From: Pterois miles
Lineage: Eukaryota > Chordata > Actinopteri > Perciformes > Scorpaenidae
Assembly: GCA_947000775.1 (NCBI GenBank)
Contig: CAMQGK010000607.1
Coordinates: 139,001 to 203,000, forward strand
Direction: 5' to 3'
Length of the DNA: 64,000 nucleotides
This document shows, one piece after another, positions 51,301 through 63,368 of the stretch (position 1 is the stretch's first letter; the number at the start of each line of letters is the position of its first letter). The notes beneath the pieces are model-generated. The model saw only the letters and a program-made list of their open reading frames with translations, searched no databases and was not told where the DNA came from. A program made the translations under genes and the position numbers.

Positions 51301-52236
51301 TATAGCATGTCGACAAATTTCTGAAAAAGATTTCGTAGTATAGTATATCCAAAAACTTCACGAAAAAAGTCATAGTATAGTATGTTGAAAAATTTCTTGA
51401 AAAAAAAGTCATAGTATAGTATGTCGAAAAATTTCATGAAAAAAGTCAAAGTATAGTATGTCGAAAAATTTCATGAAAAAAGTCAAAGTATAGTATGTCG
51501 AAAAATTTCATGAAAAAAGTCAAAGTATAGTATGTTGAAAAATTTCTTGAAAAAAAAAGTCATAGTATAGCATGTCGAAAAATTTCATGAAAAAAGTCAA
51601 AGTATAGTATGTTGAAAAATTTCTTGAAAAAAAAAAGTCATAGTATAGTATGTCGAAAACTTTCATGAAAAAAGTCATAGTTTAGTATTTTGAAAAGTTT
51701 CATGATAAAGGTCAGAGTATAGTATGTCGAAAAATTTCATGAAAAAAGTGAAAGTATTGTATGTTGAAAAAATTCTTGAAAAAAAAGTCATAGTTTAGGA
51801 TGTTGAAAAGATTCATGAAAAAGGTCACAGTATAGTATGTCAAAAAATTTCATGAAAAAAGTCATAGTATAGTAAGTTGAAAAATTTCTCGAAATAAAGT
51901 CAGAGTAAAGTAAGTTTAAAAATTTCATGACAAAAGTCAAAGTATAGTATGTTGAAAAATTTCTTGAAAAAAAGTCATATTATAGTATGTTGAAAAATTT
52001 CATGAAAAAAGTCGTAGTATAGAATGTTGAAAAATTTCATGAAAAAAGTCATAGAATAGAATGTTGAAAAATTTTATGAAAAAAGTCATAGTATAGAATG
52101 TCGAAAAATTTCATGAAAAAGTCAGAGTATAGTATGTTGAAAAATTTCTTGAAAAAAAAGTCATAGTATAATATCTCGAAAATTTTCATGAAAAAAAAGT
52201 CATAGTATAGTATGTTAAAAAAATTGTTGAAAAATT
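48351..52236 (+). repeat. HOR B, copy 1 (~3.89 kb)
   Basis: Phased at CATTGTATTGTATGTCAAAG preceded by TTAAAAAAATTGTTG, seen at 48,351, 52,237 and 56,497. Copy 1 shares the whole module order of the next two copies but is 374 bp shorter, about ten monomers. The preceding 150 bp (48,201-48,350) are ordinary monomers ending with AATATCTCGAAAATTTTC, the same lead-in as the other copies. It contains no gene. Confidence 0.86.
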
Positions 52237-55200
52237 CATTGTATTGTATGTCAAAGAATTTCATGAAAAAGTCATAGTATAGTATATCCAAAAATTTCCT
52301 GAAAACTTGATAGTGTAGTATGTTGAAGAAATTTCATGAAAAAAGTCATCGTTTAGTAGGTCGACAAATTTCATGTTAAAAGTCATAGTATAGTATGTCG
52401 ACAAATTTCATGTTAAAAGTCATAGTATAGTATGTCGACAAATTTCATGATAAAAGTCATAGTATAGTATGTCGACAAATTTCATGATAAAAGTCATAGT
52501 ATAGTATGTCGACAAATGTTAGGAAAAGTCATATTATAGCATGTCCACAAATTTCTTAAAAAAATTTCGTAGTATAGTATATCCAAAAATTTCACGAAAA
52601 AAAGTCATAGTATAGTATGTTGAAAAAATTTCATGAAAAAAGTCATAGTATAGTATGTCGACAAATTTTAGGAAAAGTCATATTATAGCATGTCGACAAA
52701 TTTTAGGAAAAGTCATATTATAGCATGTCGACAAATTTCTGAAAAAGATTTCGTAGTATAGTATATCCAAAAACTTCACGAAAAAAGTCATAGTATAGTA
52801 TGTTGAAAAATTTCTTGAAAAAAAAGTCATAGTATAGTATGTCGAAAAATTTCATGAAAAAAGTCAAAGTATAGTATGTTGAAAAATTCCTTGAAAAAAT
52901 ATCATAGTATAGTATGTCGAAAAATTATATGAAAAAAGTCAAAGTATAGTATGTCGAAAAATTTCATGAAAAAAAAGTCATAGTATAGTATGTCAAAAAA
53001 TTTCATGAAAAAAGTCAAAGTATAGTATGTTGAAAAATTTCTTGCAAAAAAGTCATAGTATAGCATGTCGATAAATTTCATGAAAAAAAGTCATGGTATA
53101 GCATGTCGAGTAATTCCTTTAAAAAATTTCATAGTATAGTTTGTCCAAAAATTTCACGAAAACAAGTCATAGTATAGTATGTCGAAAAATTTCATGAAAA
53201 AAGTCAAAGTATAGTATGTTGAAAAATTTCTTGAAAAAAGTCAAAGTATAGTATGTTGAAAAATTTCTTGAAAAAAAAGTCATAGTATAGTATGTTGAAA
53301 AGTTTCATGAAAAAAAAGTCATAGTATAGTATGTTGAAAAATTTCTTGAAAAAAAAAAGTCATAGTATAGTATGTCGAAAACTTTCATGAAAAAAGTCAT
53401 AGTTTAGTATTTTGAAAAGTTTCATGAAAAAGGTCACAGTATAGTATGTCGAAAAATTTCATGAAAAAAGTGAAAGTATTGTATGTTGAAAAAATTCTTG
53501 AAAAAAAAGTCATAGTTTAGGATGTTGAAAAGATTCATGAAAAAGGTCACAGTATAGTATGTCAAAAAATTTCATGAAAAAAGTCATAGTATAGTAAGTT
53601 GAAAAATTTCTCGAAATAAAGTCAGAGTAAAGTAAGTTTAAAAATTTCATGACAAAAGTCAAAGTATAGTATGTTGAAAAATTTCTTGAAAAAAGTCATA
53701 TTATAGTATGTTGAAAAATTTCATGAAAAAAGTCATAGTATAGTATGTTAAAAAAAATTGTCAAAAAATTCATTGTACTGTATGTCAAAAAATTTCATGA
53801 AAAAGTTATAGTATAGTATATCCAAAAATTTGCTGAAAACTTGATAGTGTAGTATGTTGAAGAAATTTCATGAAAAAAGTCATCGTTTAGTATGTCGAAA
53901 AATTTCTTGCAAAAAAGTCATAGTATAGTATGTTGAAAAAATTTCATGAAAAAAGTCATAGTATAGTATGTCGACAAATTTTAGGAAAAGTCATAGTATA
54001 GCATGTCGACAAATTTCTTAAAAAAATTTTGTAGAATAGCATATCCAAAAATTTCACGAAAAAAAGTCATAGTATAGTATGTTGAAAAATTTCTTGAAAA
54101 AAAAGTCACAGTATAGTATGTAGAAAAATTTCATGAAAAAAGTCATAGTATAGAATGTTGAAAAATTTCTTGAAAAAAAAGTCATAGTATAGTATGTTGA
54201 AAAATTTCTTGAAAAAAAAGTCATATTATAGTATGTTGAAAAATGTCATGAAAAAAGTCGTAGTATAGAATGTTGAAAAATTTCATGAAAAAAGTCATAG
54301 TATAGAATGTTGAAAAATTTCATGAAAAAAGTCATAGTATAGAATGTCGAAAAATTTCATGATAAAAGTCATAGTATAGTATGTCGACAAATTTCATGAT
54401 AAAAGTCATATTATAGCATGTCGACAAATTTCTTAAAAAAATTTCGTAGTATAGCATATCCAAAAATTTCACGAAAAAAGTCATAGTATAGTATGTTGAA
54501 AAATTTCATGAAAAAAAAAGTCATAGTATAGTATGTTGAAAAATTTCATGAAAAAAGTCAAAGTATAGAATGTTGAAAAATTTCATGAAAAAAGTCATAG
54601 TATAGTATGTCGAAAAATTTCATGAAAAAAGTCATAGTATAGAATGTCGAAAAATTTCATGATAAAAGTCATAGTATAGTATGTCGAAAATTTCATGATA
54701 AAAGTCATATTATAGCATGTCGACAAATTTCTTAAAAAAATTTCGTAGTATAGCATATCCAAAAATTTCACGAAAAAAGTCATAGTATAGTATGTTGAAA
54801 AATTTCTTGAAAAAAAAGTCATAGTATAGTATGTTGAAAAATTTCATGAAAAAAGTCAAAGTATAGTATGTTGAAAAATTCCTTGAAAAAATATCATAGT
54901 ATAGTATGTCGAAAAATTATATGAAAAAAGTCATAGTCTAGTATGTTGAAAAGTTTCATGAAAAAGGTCACAGTATAGTATGTCAAAAAATTTCATGAAA
55001 AAAGTCATAGTATAGTATGTTAAAAAATTTGTTGAAAAATTCATTGTATTGTATGTCAAAGAATTTCATGAAAAAGTCATAGTATAGTATATCCAAAAAT
55101 TTCCTGAAAACTTGATAGTGTAGTATGTTGAAGAAATTTCATGAAAAAAGTCATCGTTTAGTAGGTCGACAAATTTCATGTTAAAAGTCATAGTATAGTA

Positions 55201-56496
55201 TGTCGACAAATTTCATGTTAAAAGTCATAGTATAGTATGTCGACAAATTTCATGATAAAAGTCATAGTATAGTATGTCGACACATTTCATGATAAAAGTC
55301 ATAGTATAGTATGTCGACAAATGTTAGGAAAAGTCATATTATAGCATGTCCACAAATTTCTTAAAAAAATTTCGTAGTATAGTATATCCAAAAATTTCAC
55401 GAAAAAAAGTCATAGTATAGTATGTTGAAAAAATTTCATGAAAAAAAGTCATAGTATAGTATGTTGAAAAAATTTCATGAAAAAAGTCATAGTATAGTAT
55501 GTCGACAAATTTTAGGAAAAGTAATATTATAGCATGTCGACAAATTTTAGGAAAAGTCATATTATAGCATGTCGACAAATTTCTGAAAAAGATTTCGTAG
55601 TATAGTATATCCAAAAACTTCACGAAAAAAGTCATAGTATAGTATGTTGAAAAATTTCTTGAAAAAAAAGTCATAGTATAGTATGTCGAAAAATTTCATG
55701 AAAAAAGTCAAAGTATAGTATGTCGAAAAATTTCATGAAAAAAGTCAAAGTATAGTATGTCGAAAAATTTCATGAAAAAAGTCAAAGTATAGTATGTTGA
55801 AAAATTTCTTGAAAAAAAAGTCATAGTATAGCATGTCGAAAAATTTCATGAAAAAAGTCAAAGTATAGTATGTTGAAAAATTTCTTGAAAAAAAAAGTCA
55901 TAGTATAGTATGTCGAAAACTTTCATGAAAAAAGTCATAGTTTAGTATTTTGAAAAGTTTCATGATAAAGGTCAGAGTATAGTATGTCGAAAAATTTCAT
56001 GAAAAAAGTGAAAGTATTGTATGTTGAAAAAATTCTTGAAAAAAAAGTCATAGTTTAGGATGTTGAAAAGATTCATGAAAAAGGTCACAGTATAGTATGT
56101 CAAAAAATTTCATGAAAAAAGTCATAGTATAGTAAGTTGAAAAATTTCTCGAAATAAAGTCAGAGTAAAGTAAGTTTAAAAATTTCATGACAAAAGTCAA
56201 AGTATAGTATGTTGAAAAATTTCTTGAAAAAAAGTCATATTATAGTATGTTGAAAAATTTCATGAAAAAAGTCGTAGTATAGAATGTTGAAAAATTTCAT
56301 GAAAAAAGTCATAGTATAGAATGTTGAAAAATTTTATGAAAAAAGTCATAGTATAGAATGTCGAAAAATTTCATGAAAAAGTCAGAGTATAGTATGTTGA
56401 AAAATTTCTTGAAAAAAAAGTCATAGTATAATATCTCGAAAATTTTCATGAAAAAAAAGTCATAGTATAGTATGTTAAAAAAATTGTTGAAAAATT
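52237..56496 (+). repeat. HOR B, copy 2 (4.26 kb)
   Basis: The next copy begins exactly 4,260 bp later, and the two are almost identical through 59.6 kb, including GTCGACACATTTC and paired GTTGAAAAAATTTCATG units at 55.4 kb. Compared with copy 1, extra monomers lie around 54.2-54.7 kb. It contains no gene; matching minus-strand open frames 4,260 bp apart are satellite by-products. Confidence 0.9.
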
Positions 56497-59400
56497 CATT
56501 GTATTGTATGTCAAAGAATTTCATGAAAAAGTCATAGTATAGTATATCCAAAAATTTCCTGAAAACTTGATAGTGTAGTATGTTGAAGAAATTTCATGAA
56601 AAAAGTCATCGTTTAGTAGGTCGACAAATTTCATGTTAAAAGTCATAGTATAGTATGTCGACAAATTTCATGTTAAAAGTCATAGTATAGTATGTCGACA
56701 AATTTCATGATAAAAGTCATAGTATAGTATGTCGACAAATTTCATGATAAAAGTCATAGTATAGTATGTCGACAAATGTTAGGAAAAGTCATATTATAGC
56801 ATGTCCACAAATTTCTTAAAAAAATTTCGTAGTATAGTATATCCAAAAATTTCACGAAAAAAAGTCATAGTATAGTATGTTGAAAAAATTTCATGAAAAA
56901 AGTCATAGTATAGTATGTCGACAAATTTTAGGAAAAGTCATATTATAGCATGTCGACAAATTTTAGGAAAAGTCATATTATAGCATGTCGACAAATTTCT
57001 GAAAAAGATTTCGTAGTATAGTATATCCAAAAACTTCACGAAAAAAGTCATAGTATAGTATGTTGAAAAATTTCTTGAAAAAAAAGTCATAGTATAGTAT
57101 GTCGAAAAATTTCATGAAAAAAGTCAAAGTATAGTATGTTGAAAAATTCCTTGAAAAAATATCATAGTATAGTATGTCGAAAAATTATATGAAAAAAGTC
57201 AAAGTATAGTATGTCGAAAAATTTCATGAAAAAAAAGTCATAGTATAGTATGTCAAAAAATTTCATGAAAAAAGTCAAAGTATAGTATGTTGAAAAATTT
57301 CTTGCAAAAAAGTCATAGTATAGCATGTCGATAAATTTCATGAAAAAAAGTCATGGTATAGCATGTCGAGTAATTCCTTTAAAAAATTTCATAGTATAGT
57401 TTGTCCAAAAATTTCACGAAAACAAGTCATAGTATAGTATGTCGAAAAATTTCATGAAAAAAGTCAAAGTATAGTATGTTGAAAAATTTCTTGAAAAAAG
57501 TCAAAGTATAGTATGTTGAAAAATTTCTTGAAAAAAAAGTCATAGTATAGTATGTTGAAAAGTTTCATGAAAAAAAAGTCATAGTATAGTATGTTGAAAA
57601 ATTTCTTGAAAAAAAAAGTCATAGTATAGTATGTCGAAAACTTTCATGAAAAAAGTCATAGTTTAGTATTTTGAAAAGTTTCATGAAAAAGGTCACAGTA
57701 TAGTATGTCGAAAAATTTCATGAAAAAAGTGAAAGTATTGTATGTTGAAAAAATTCTTGAAAAAAAAGTCATAGTTTAGGATGTTGAAAAGATTCATGAA
57801 AAAGGTCACAGTATAGTATGTCAAAAAATTTCATGAAAAAAGTCATAGTATAGTAAGTTGAAAAATTTCTCGAAATAAAGTCAGAGTAAAGTAAGTTTAA
57901 AAATTTCATGACAAAAGTCAAAGTATAGTATGTTGAAAAATTTCTTGAAAAAAGTCATATTATAGTATGTTGAAAAATTTCATGAAAAAAGTCATAGTAT
58001 AGTATGTTAAAAAAAATTGTCAAAAAATTCATTGTACTGTATGTCAAAAAATTTCATGAAAAAGTTATAGTATAGTATATCCAAAAATTTGCTGAAAACT
58101 TGATAGTGTAGTATGTTGAAGAAATTTCATGAAAAAAGTCATCGTTTAGTATGTCGAAAAATTTCTTGCAAAAAAGTCATAGTATAGTATGTTGAAAAAA
58201 TTTCATGAAAAAAGTCATAGTATAGTATGTCGACAAATTTTAGGAAAAGTCATAGTATAGCATGTCGACAAATTTCTTAAAAAAATTTTGTAGAATAGCA
58301 TATCCAAAAATTTCACGAAAAAAAGTCATAGTATAGTATGTTGAAAAATTTCTTGAAAAAAAAGTCACAGTATAGTATGTAGAAAAATTTCATGAAAAAA
58401 GTCATAGTATAGAATGTTGAAAAATTTCTTGAAAAAAAAGTCATAGTATAGTATGTTGAAAAATTTCTTGAAAAAAAGTCATATTATAGTATGTTGAAAA
58501 ATTTCATGAAAAAAGTCGTAGTATAGAATGTTGAAAAATTTCATGAAAAAAGTCATAGTATAGAATGTTGAAAAATTTCATGAAAAAAGTCATAGTATAG
58601 AATGTCGAAAAATTTCATGATAAAAGTCATAGTATAGTATGTCGACAAATTTCATGATAAAAGTCATATTATAGCATGTCGACAAATTTCTTAAAAAAAT
58701 TTCGTAGTATAGCATATCCAAAAATTTCACGAAAAAAGTCATAGTATAGTATGTTGAAAAATTTCATGAAAAAAAAAGTCATAGTATAGTATGTTGAAAA
58801 ATTTCATGAAAAAAGTCAAAGTATAGAATGTTGAAAAATTTCATGAAAAAAGTCATAGTATAGAATGTCGAAAAATTTCATGAAAAAAGTCATAGTATAG
58901 AATGTCGAAAAATTTCATGATAAAAGTCATAGTATAGTATGTCGACAAATTTCATGATAAAAGTCATATTATAGCATGTCGACAAATTTCTTAAAAAAAT
59001 TTCGTAGTATAGTATATCCAAAAATTTCACGAAAAAAGTCATAGTATAGTATGTTGAAAAATTTCTTGAAAAAAAAGTCATAGTATAGTATGTTGAAAAA
59101 TTTCATGAAAAAAGTCAAAGTATAGTATGTTGAAAAATTCCTTGAAAAAATATCATAGTATAGTATGTCGAAAAATTATATGAAAAAAGTCATAGTCTAG
59201 TATGTTGAAAAGTTTCATGAAAAAGGTCACAGTATAGTATGTCAAAAAATTTCATGAAAAAAGTCATAGTATAGTATGTTAAAAAATTTGTTGAAAAAAT
59301 TCATTGTATTGTATGTCAAAGAATTTCATGAAAAAGTCATAGTATAGTATATCCAAAAATTTCCTGAAAAACTTGATAGTGTAGTATGTTGAAGAAATTT

Positions 59401-59686
59401 CATGAAAAAAGTCATCGTTTAGTAGGTCGACAAATTTCATGTTAAAAGTCATAGTATAGTATGTCGACAAATTTCATGTTAAAAGTCATAGTATAGTATG
59501 TCGACAAATTTCATGATAAAAGTCATAGTATAGTATGTCGACACATTTCATGATAAAAGTCATAGTATAGTATGTCGACAAATGTTAGGAAAAGTCATAT
59601 TATAGCATGTCCACAAATTTCTTAAAAAAATTTCATAGTATAGTATATCCAAAAATTTCACGAAAAAAAGTCATAGTATAGTATGT
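56497..59686 (+). repeat. HOR B, copy 3 (interrupted by switch to another HOR)
   Basis: Continues the 4.26-kb register (e.g. CATTGTATTG at 55,042 and 59,302) with only small differences, such as extra A residues at about 59,299 and 59,369. At 59,660-59,690 the register is lost: the sequence changes to GTCGAAACATTTCATG, matching 41,965 instead of the expected continuation. It contains no gene. Confidence 0.86.
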
Positions 59687-62298
59687 CGAAACATTTCATG
59701 AAAAAAGTCAAAGTATAGTATGTCGAAAAATTTCATGAAAAAAGTCAAAGTATAGTATGTTGAAAAATTTCTTAAAAAAAAAGTCATAGTATAGTGTGTC
59801 GAAAAATTTCATGAAAAAAGTCAAAGTATAGTATGTCGAAAAATTTCATGAAAAAAGTCAAAGTATAGTATGTTGAAAAATTTCTTGAAAAAAAAAAGTC
59901 ATAGTATAGCATGTCGAAAAATTTCATGAAAAAAGTCAAAGTATAGTATGTTGAAAAATTTCTTGAAAAAAAAAGTCATAGTATAGTATGTCGAAAACTT
60001 TCATGAAAAAAGTCATAGTTTAGTATTTTGAAAACTTTCATGATAAAGGTCACAGTATAGTATGTCGAAAAATTTCATGAAAAAAGTGAAAGTATTGTAT
60101 GTTGAAAAAATTCTTGAAAAAAAAGTCATAGTTTAGGATGTTGAAAAGATTCATGAAAAAGGTCACAGTATAGTATGTCAAAAAATTTCATGAAAAAAGT
60201 CATAGTATAGTAAGTTGAAAAATTTCTCGAAATAAAGTCAGAGTAAAGTAAGTTTAAAAATTTCATGACAAAAGTCAAAGTATAGTATGTTGAAAAATTT
60301 CTTGAAAAAAGTCATATTATAGTATGTTGAAAAATTTCATGAAAAAAGTCACAGTATAGTATGTTAAAAAAAATTGTTAAAAAATTCATTGTATTGTATG
60401 TCAAAAAATTTCATGAAAAAGTCATAGTATAGTATATCCAAAAATTTGCTGAAAACTTGATAGTGTAGTATGTTGAAGAAATTTCATGAAAAAAGTCATC
60501 GTTTAGTATGTCGAAAAATTTCTTGCAAAAAAAGTCATAGTATAGTATGTTGAAAAAATTTCATGAAAAAAGTCATAGTATAGTATGTCGACAAATTTTA
60601 GGAAAAGTCATAGTATAGCATGTCGACAAATTTCTTAAAAAAATTTTGTAGAATAGCAAATCCAAAAATTTCACGAAAAAAGTCATAGTATAGTATGTTG
60701 AAAAATTTCTTGAAAAAAAAGTCACATTATAGTATGTAGAAAAATTTCATGAAAAAAGTCATAGTATAGAATGTTGAAAAATTTCTTGAAAAAAAAGTCA
60801 TAGTATAGTATGTTGAAAAATTTCATGAAAAAAGTCGTAGTATAGAATGTTGAAAAATTTCATGAAAAAAGTCATAGTATAGAATGTTGAAAAATTTCAT
60901 GATAAAAGTCATAGTATAGTATGTCGACAAATTTCATGATAAAAGTCATAGTATAGTATGTCGACAAATGTTAGGAAAAGTCATATTATAGCATGTCGAC
61001 AAATTTCTTAAAAAAATTTCGTAGTATAGTATATCCAAAAATTTCACGAAAAAAAGTCATAGTATAGTATGTTGAAAAAATTTCATGAAAAAAGTCGTAG
61101 TATAGTATGTCGACAAATTTTAGGAAAAGTCATATTATAGCATGTCGACAAATTTCAGGAAAAGTCATATTATAGCATGTCGACAAATTTCTTAAAAAAA
61201 TTTCGTAGTATAGCATATCCAAAAATTTCACGAAAAAAGTCATAGTATAGTATGTTGAAAAATTTCTTGAAAAAAAAGTCATAGTATAGTATGTCGAAAA
61301 ATTTCATGAAAAAAGTCAAAGTATAGTATGTCGAAAAATTATATGAAAAAAGTCATAGTATAGTATGTTGAAAAATTTCTTGAAAAAAAGTCATAGTCTA
61401 GTATGTTGAAAAGTTTCATGAAAAAGGTCACAGTATAGTATGTCAAAAAATTTCATGAAAAAAGTCATAGTATAGTATGTTAAAAAATTTGTTGAAAAAT
61501 TCATTGTATTGTATGTCAAAGAATTTCATGAAAAAGTCATAGTATAGTATATCCAAAAATTTCCTGAAAACTTGATAGTGTAGTATGTTGAAGAAATTTC
61601 ATGAAAAAAGTCATCGTTTAGTAGGTCGACAAATTTCATGTTAAAAGCCATAGTATAGTATGTCGACAAATTTCATGTTAAAAGTCATAGTATAGTATGT
61701 CGACAAATTTCATGATAAAAGTCATAGTATAGTATGTCGACACATTTCATGATAAAAGTCATAGTATAGTATGTCGACAAATGTTAGGAAAAGTCATATT
61801 ATAGCATGTCCACAAATTTCTTAAAAAAATTTCGTAGTATAGTATATCCAAAAATTTCACGAAAAAAAGTCATAGTATAGTATGTTGAAAAAATTTCATG
61901 AAAAAAGTCATAGTATAGTATGTCGACAAATTTTAGGAAAAGTCATATTATAGCATGTCGACAAATTTTAGGAAAAGTCATATTATAGCATGTCGACAAA
62001 TTTCTGAAAAAGATTTCGTAGTATAGTATATCCAAAAACTTCACGAAAAAAGTCATAGTATAGTATGTTGAAAAATTTCTTGAAAAAAAAGTCATAGTAT
62101 AGTATGTCGAAAAATTTCATGAAAAAAGTCAAAGTATAGTATGTTGAAAAATTCCTTGAAAAAATATCATAGTATAGTATGTCGAAAAATTATATGAAAA
62201 AAGTCAAAGTATAGTATGTCGAAAAATTTCATGAAAAAAAAGTCATAGTATAGTATGTCAAAAAATTTCATGAAAAAAGTCATGGTATAGCATGTCGA
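59687..62298 (+). repeat. Array segment homologous to 41.96-44.7 kb (~17.72 kb offset)
   Basis: Starts with GTCGAAACATTTC (59,687 against 41,965, offset 17,722) and keeps that register (60,387 against 42,666), including AGCAAATCC and CACATTATAG variants. The offset falls to about 17,650 by 61.6 kb and 17,577 by 62.3 kb through monomer losses, including about two monomers missing at 62,280 where GTCATGGTATAGCATG follows directly. It contains no gene. Confidence 0.85.
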
Positions 62299-62398
62299 GT
62301 AATTCCTTTAAAAAATTTCATAGTATAGTTTGTCCAAAAATTTCACGAAAACAAGTCATAGTATAGTATGTTAAAAAATTTCATGAAAAAAAGTCATA
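62299..62398 (+). repeat. Satellite array immediately left of the hAT insertion
   Basis: The GTCGAGTAATTCC cassette (62,297) followed by GTTAAAAAATTTCATG and the start of a GTCATAGTATAG unit. The unoccupied equivalent is visible near 32,410-32,460. Confidence 0.92.
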
Positions 62399-62406
62399 GT
62401 ATAGTA
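62399..62406 (+). repeat. 8-bp target site duplication, left
   Basis: GTATAGTA directly precedes the transposon and is repeated exactly at 63,384-63,391. Eight base pairs is the hAT superfamily length, and TA at positions 4-5 fits the Buster-type pattern NNNTANNN. Because GTATAGTA is present in nearly every monomer, the sequence preference is only weakly informative. Confidence 0.93.
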
Positions 62407-62421
62407 CAGGGGTCGGCAACC
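62407..62421 (+). repeat. hAT terminal inverted repeat, left
   Basis: CAGGGGTCGGCAACC, a perfect inverted match to the 15 bp ending the element at 63,383. Beyond 15 bp the two ends differ, although both soon reach a GAGCC motif. Confidence 0.95.
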
Positions 62422-62802
62422 TTTAACACTCAAAGAGCCATTTCGACCCGGTTTCCACGGAAAAGACAACACTGGGAGCCGCAAACACTTTTTGACATCT
62501 GAAATGATGTTAGCCTATATATATCTTTACACTTGTAAAATAGTGGGTTGCTTGTGAAATCCATGCAGTCTGAACATGTTTCAGAAAATTAAATTTTATT
62601 TATTAAATGAACACATTTTGAACTCTTTTGAAAAAATAAAAATCGAAGAGTTGAAGGTCTCTTTCAAATAAATTAAAAAGCTGAACTTAAATTATCCATC
62701 TAGCAAACAAAAATGCCGTGAGCCGTCATCCTTTGGGCTTTCGGAGCGCGTAGCGGAGCCTTGACCTGAATTTAAAAATACTATGGAAAAACGAACACTA
62801 TT

Positions 62803-63000
62803 TCACTGAACAATAAAAATAAATATTTGCAAAATAACTGCCTGAATATTTATTTTACCTGGTTGATGGGACTTCTGCTCCTGAACCTCTGCGCACAGCG
62901 TCTGCAAATCAGGACTGTAGGACGTCACTTTCATCTTTACGCAGGACTGTAAGCTGCCCTCTGTGAGGCGTGAGCTGTGTTTGTTTTTAACATAGTTCAT
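62803..63000 (-). pseudogene. Decayed hAT transposase C-terminal fragment
   Basis: A 65-residue minus-strand open frame. Residues about 9-41 (SSRLTEGSLQSCVKMKVTS, then YSPDLQTLCAEVQEQKSH) resemble the extreme C-terminal tail of vertebrate hAT transposases and domesticated relatives, where an LT-x3-L-x2-C motif precedes a Y-x-P-D stretch and a Q-x-SH ending (from memory of the family; not searched). An in-frame stop lies 12 bp upstream of its ATG, and no DDE catalytic core, zinc finger or dimerisation region is present. The residues after SHQPGK look like read-through, since GT follows CAACCAG. It is most likely a relic left by internal deletion rather than an expressed peptide. The direction implies that the ancestral gene ran right to left. 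Confidence 0.6.
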
Positions 63001-63342
63001 AATTTTATTCTAATATTTCGAGATCACAATAATCTTACAATTTACAGCTATAATTAAACAAACACAAATAAAATACTTTGTTCAGATATTGGGCAGTTTT
63101 GGTGTCGCTGGGCTTTCCGCTCATGTCGGCTGCCTGCTGACAAAGTGACAAAGTGCTGTCAAACGTCTCTGAAGAAGGCGAACGCTGATCACCGAAATTG
63201 CACAAGGTGCAAGAAAGAAGTTAAAAACTTTGATTTAATAAGATGACATGACACGCGTTTTTGAGACAAATAAAATACACTTCAATCGGACCCTTATAAT
63301 TTATTTTCCCAAGCCACGCAGAGCCGCAACATAAGGATGAGA

Positions 63343-63358
63343 GAGCCGCATGCGGCTC
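63343..63358. repeat. 16-bp perfect palindrome in hAT subterminal region
   Basis: GAGCCGCATGCGGCTC is its own reverse complement and lies 25 bp inside the right end, built from two inverted GAGCCGC motifs. Further GAGCC copies flank it. Such motifs may be transposase-binding subterminal repeats (inference); they could also form a cruciform or hairpin. Confidence 0.85.
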
Positions 63359-63368
63359 CGGAGCCACG

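Noticed and set aside
139..62300. Many minus-strand open frames of 60-111 codons rich in F, Y, M, K and I (e.g. 51,077-51,412 and 55,339-55,674)
   Set aside because: They are translations of the monomer: the same three phrases (FFMKFFDILYYDF, FSTYYTMTFF, HEIFRHTIL) rotate as 37-bp units shift frame. Many stop where TCATAG reads as TGA on the minus strand (after HTIL or HSIL). The + strand has frequent TAG, which explains the strand bias. Exact duplicates follow HOR periods. There is no sign of selection on coding.
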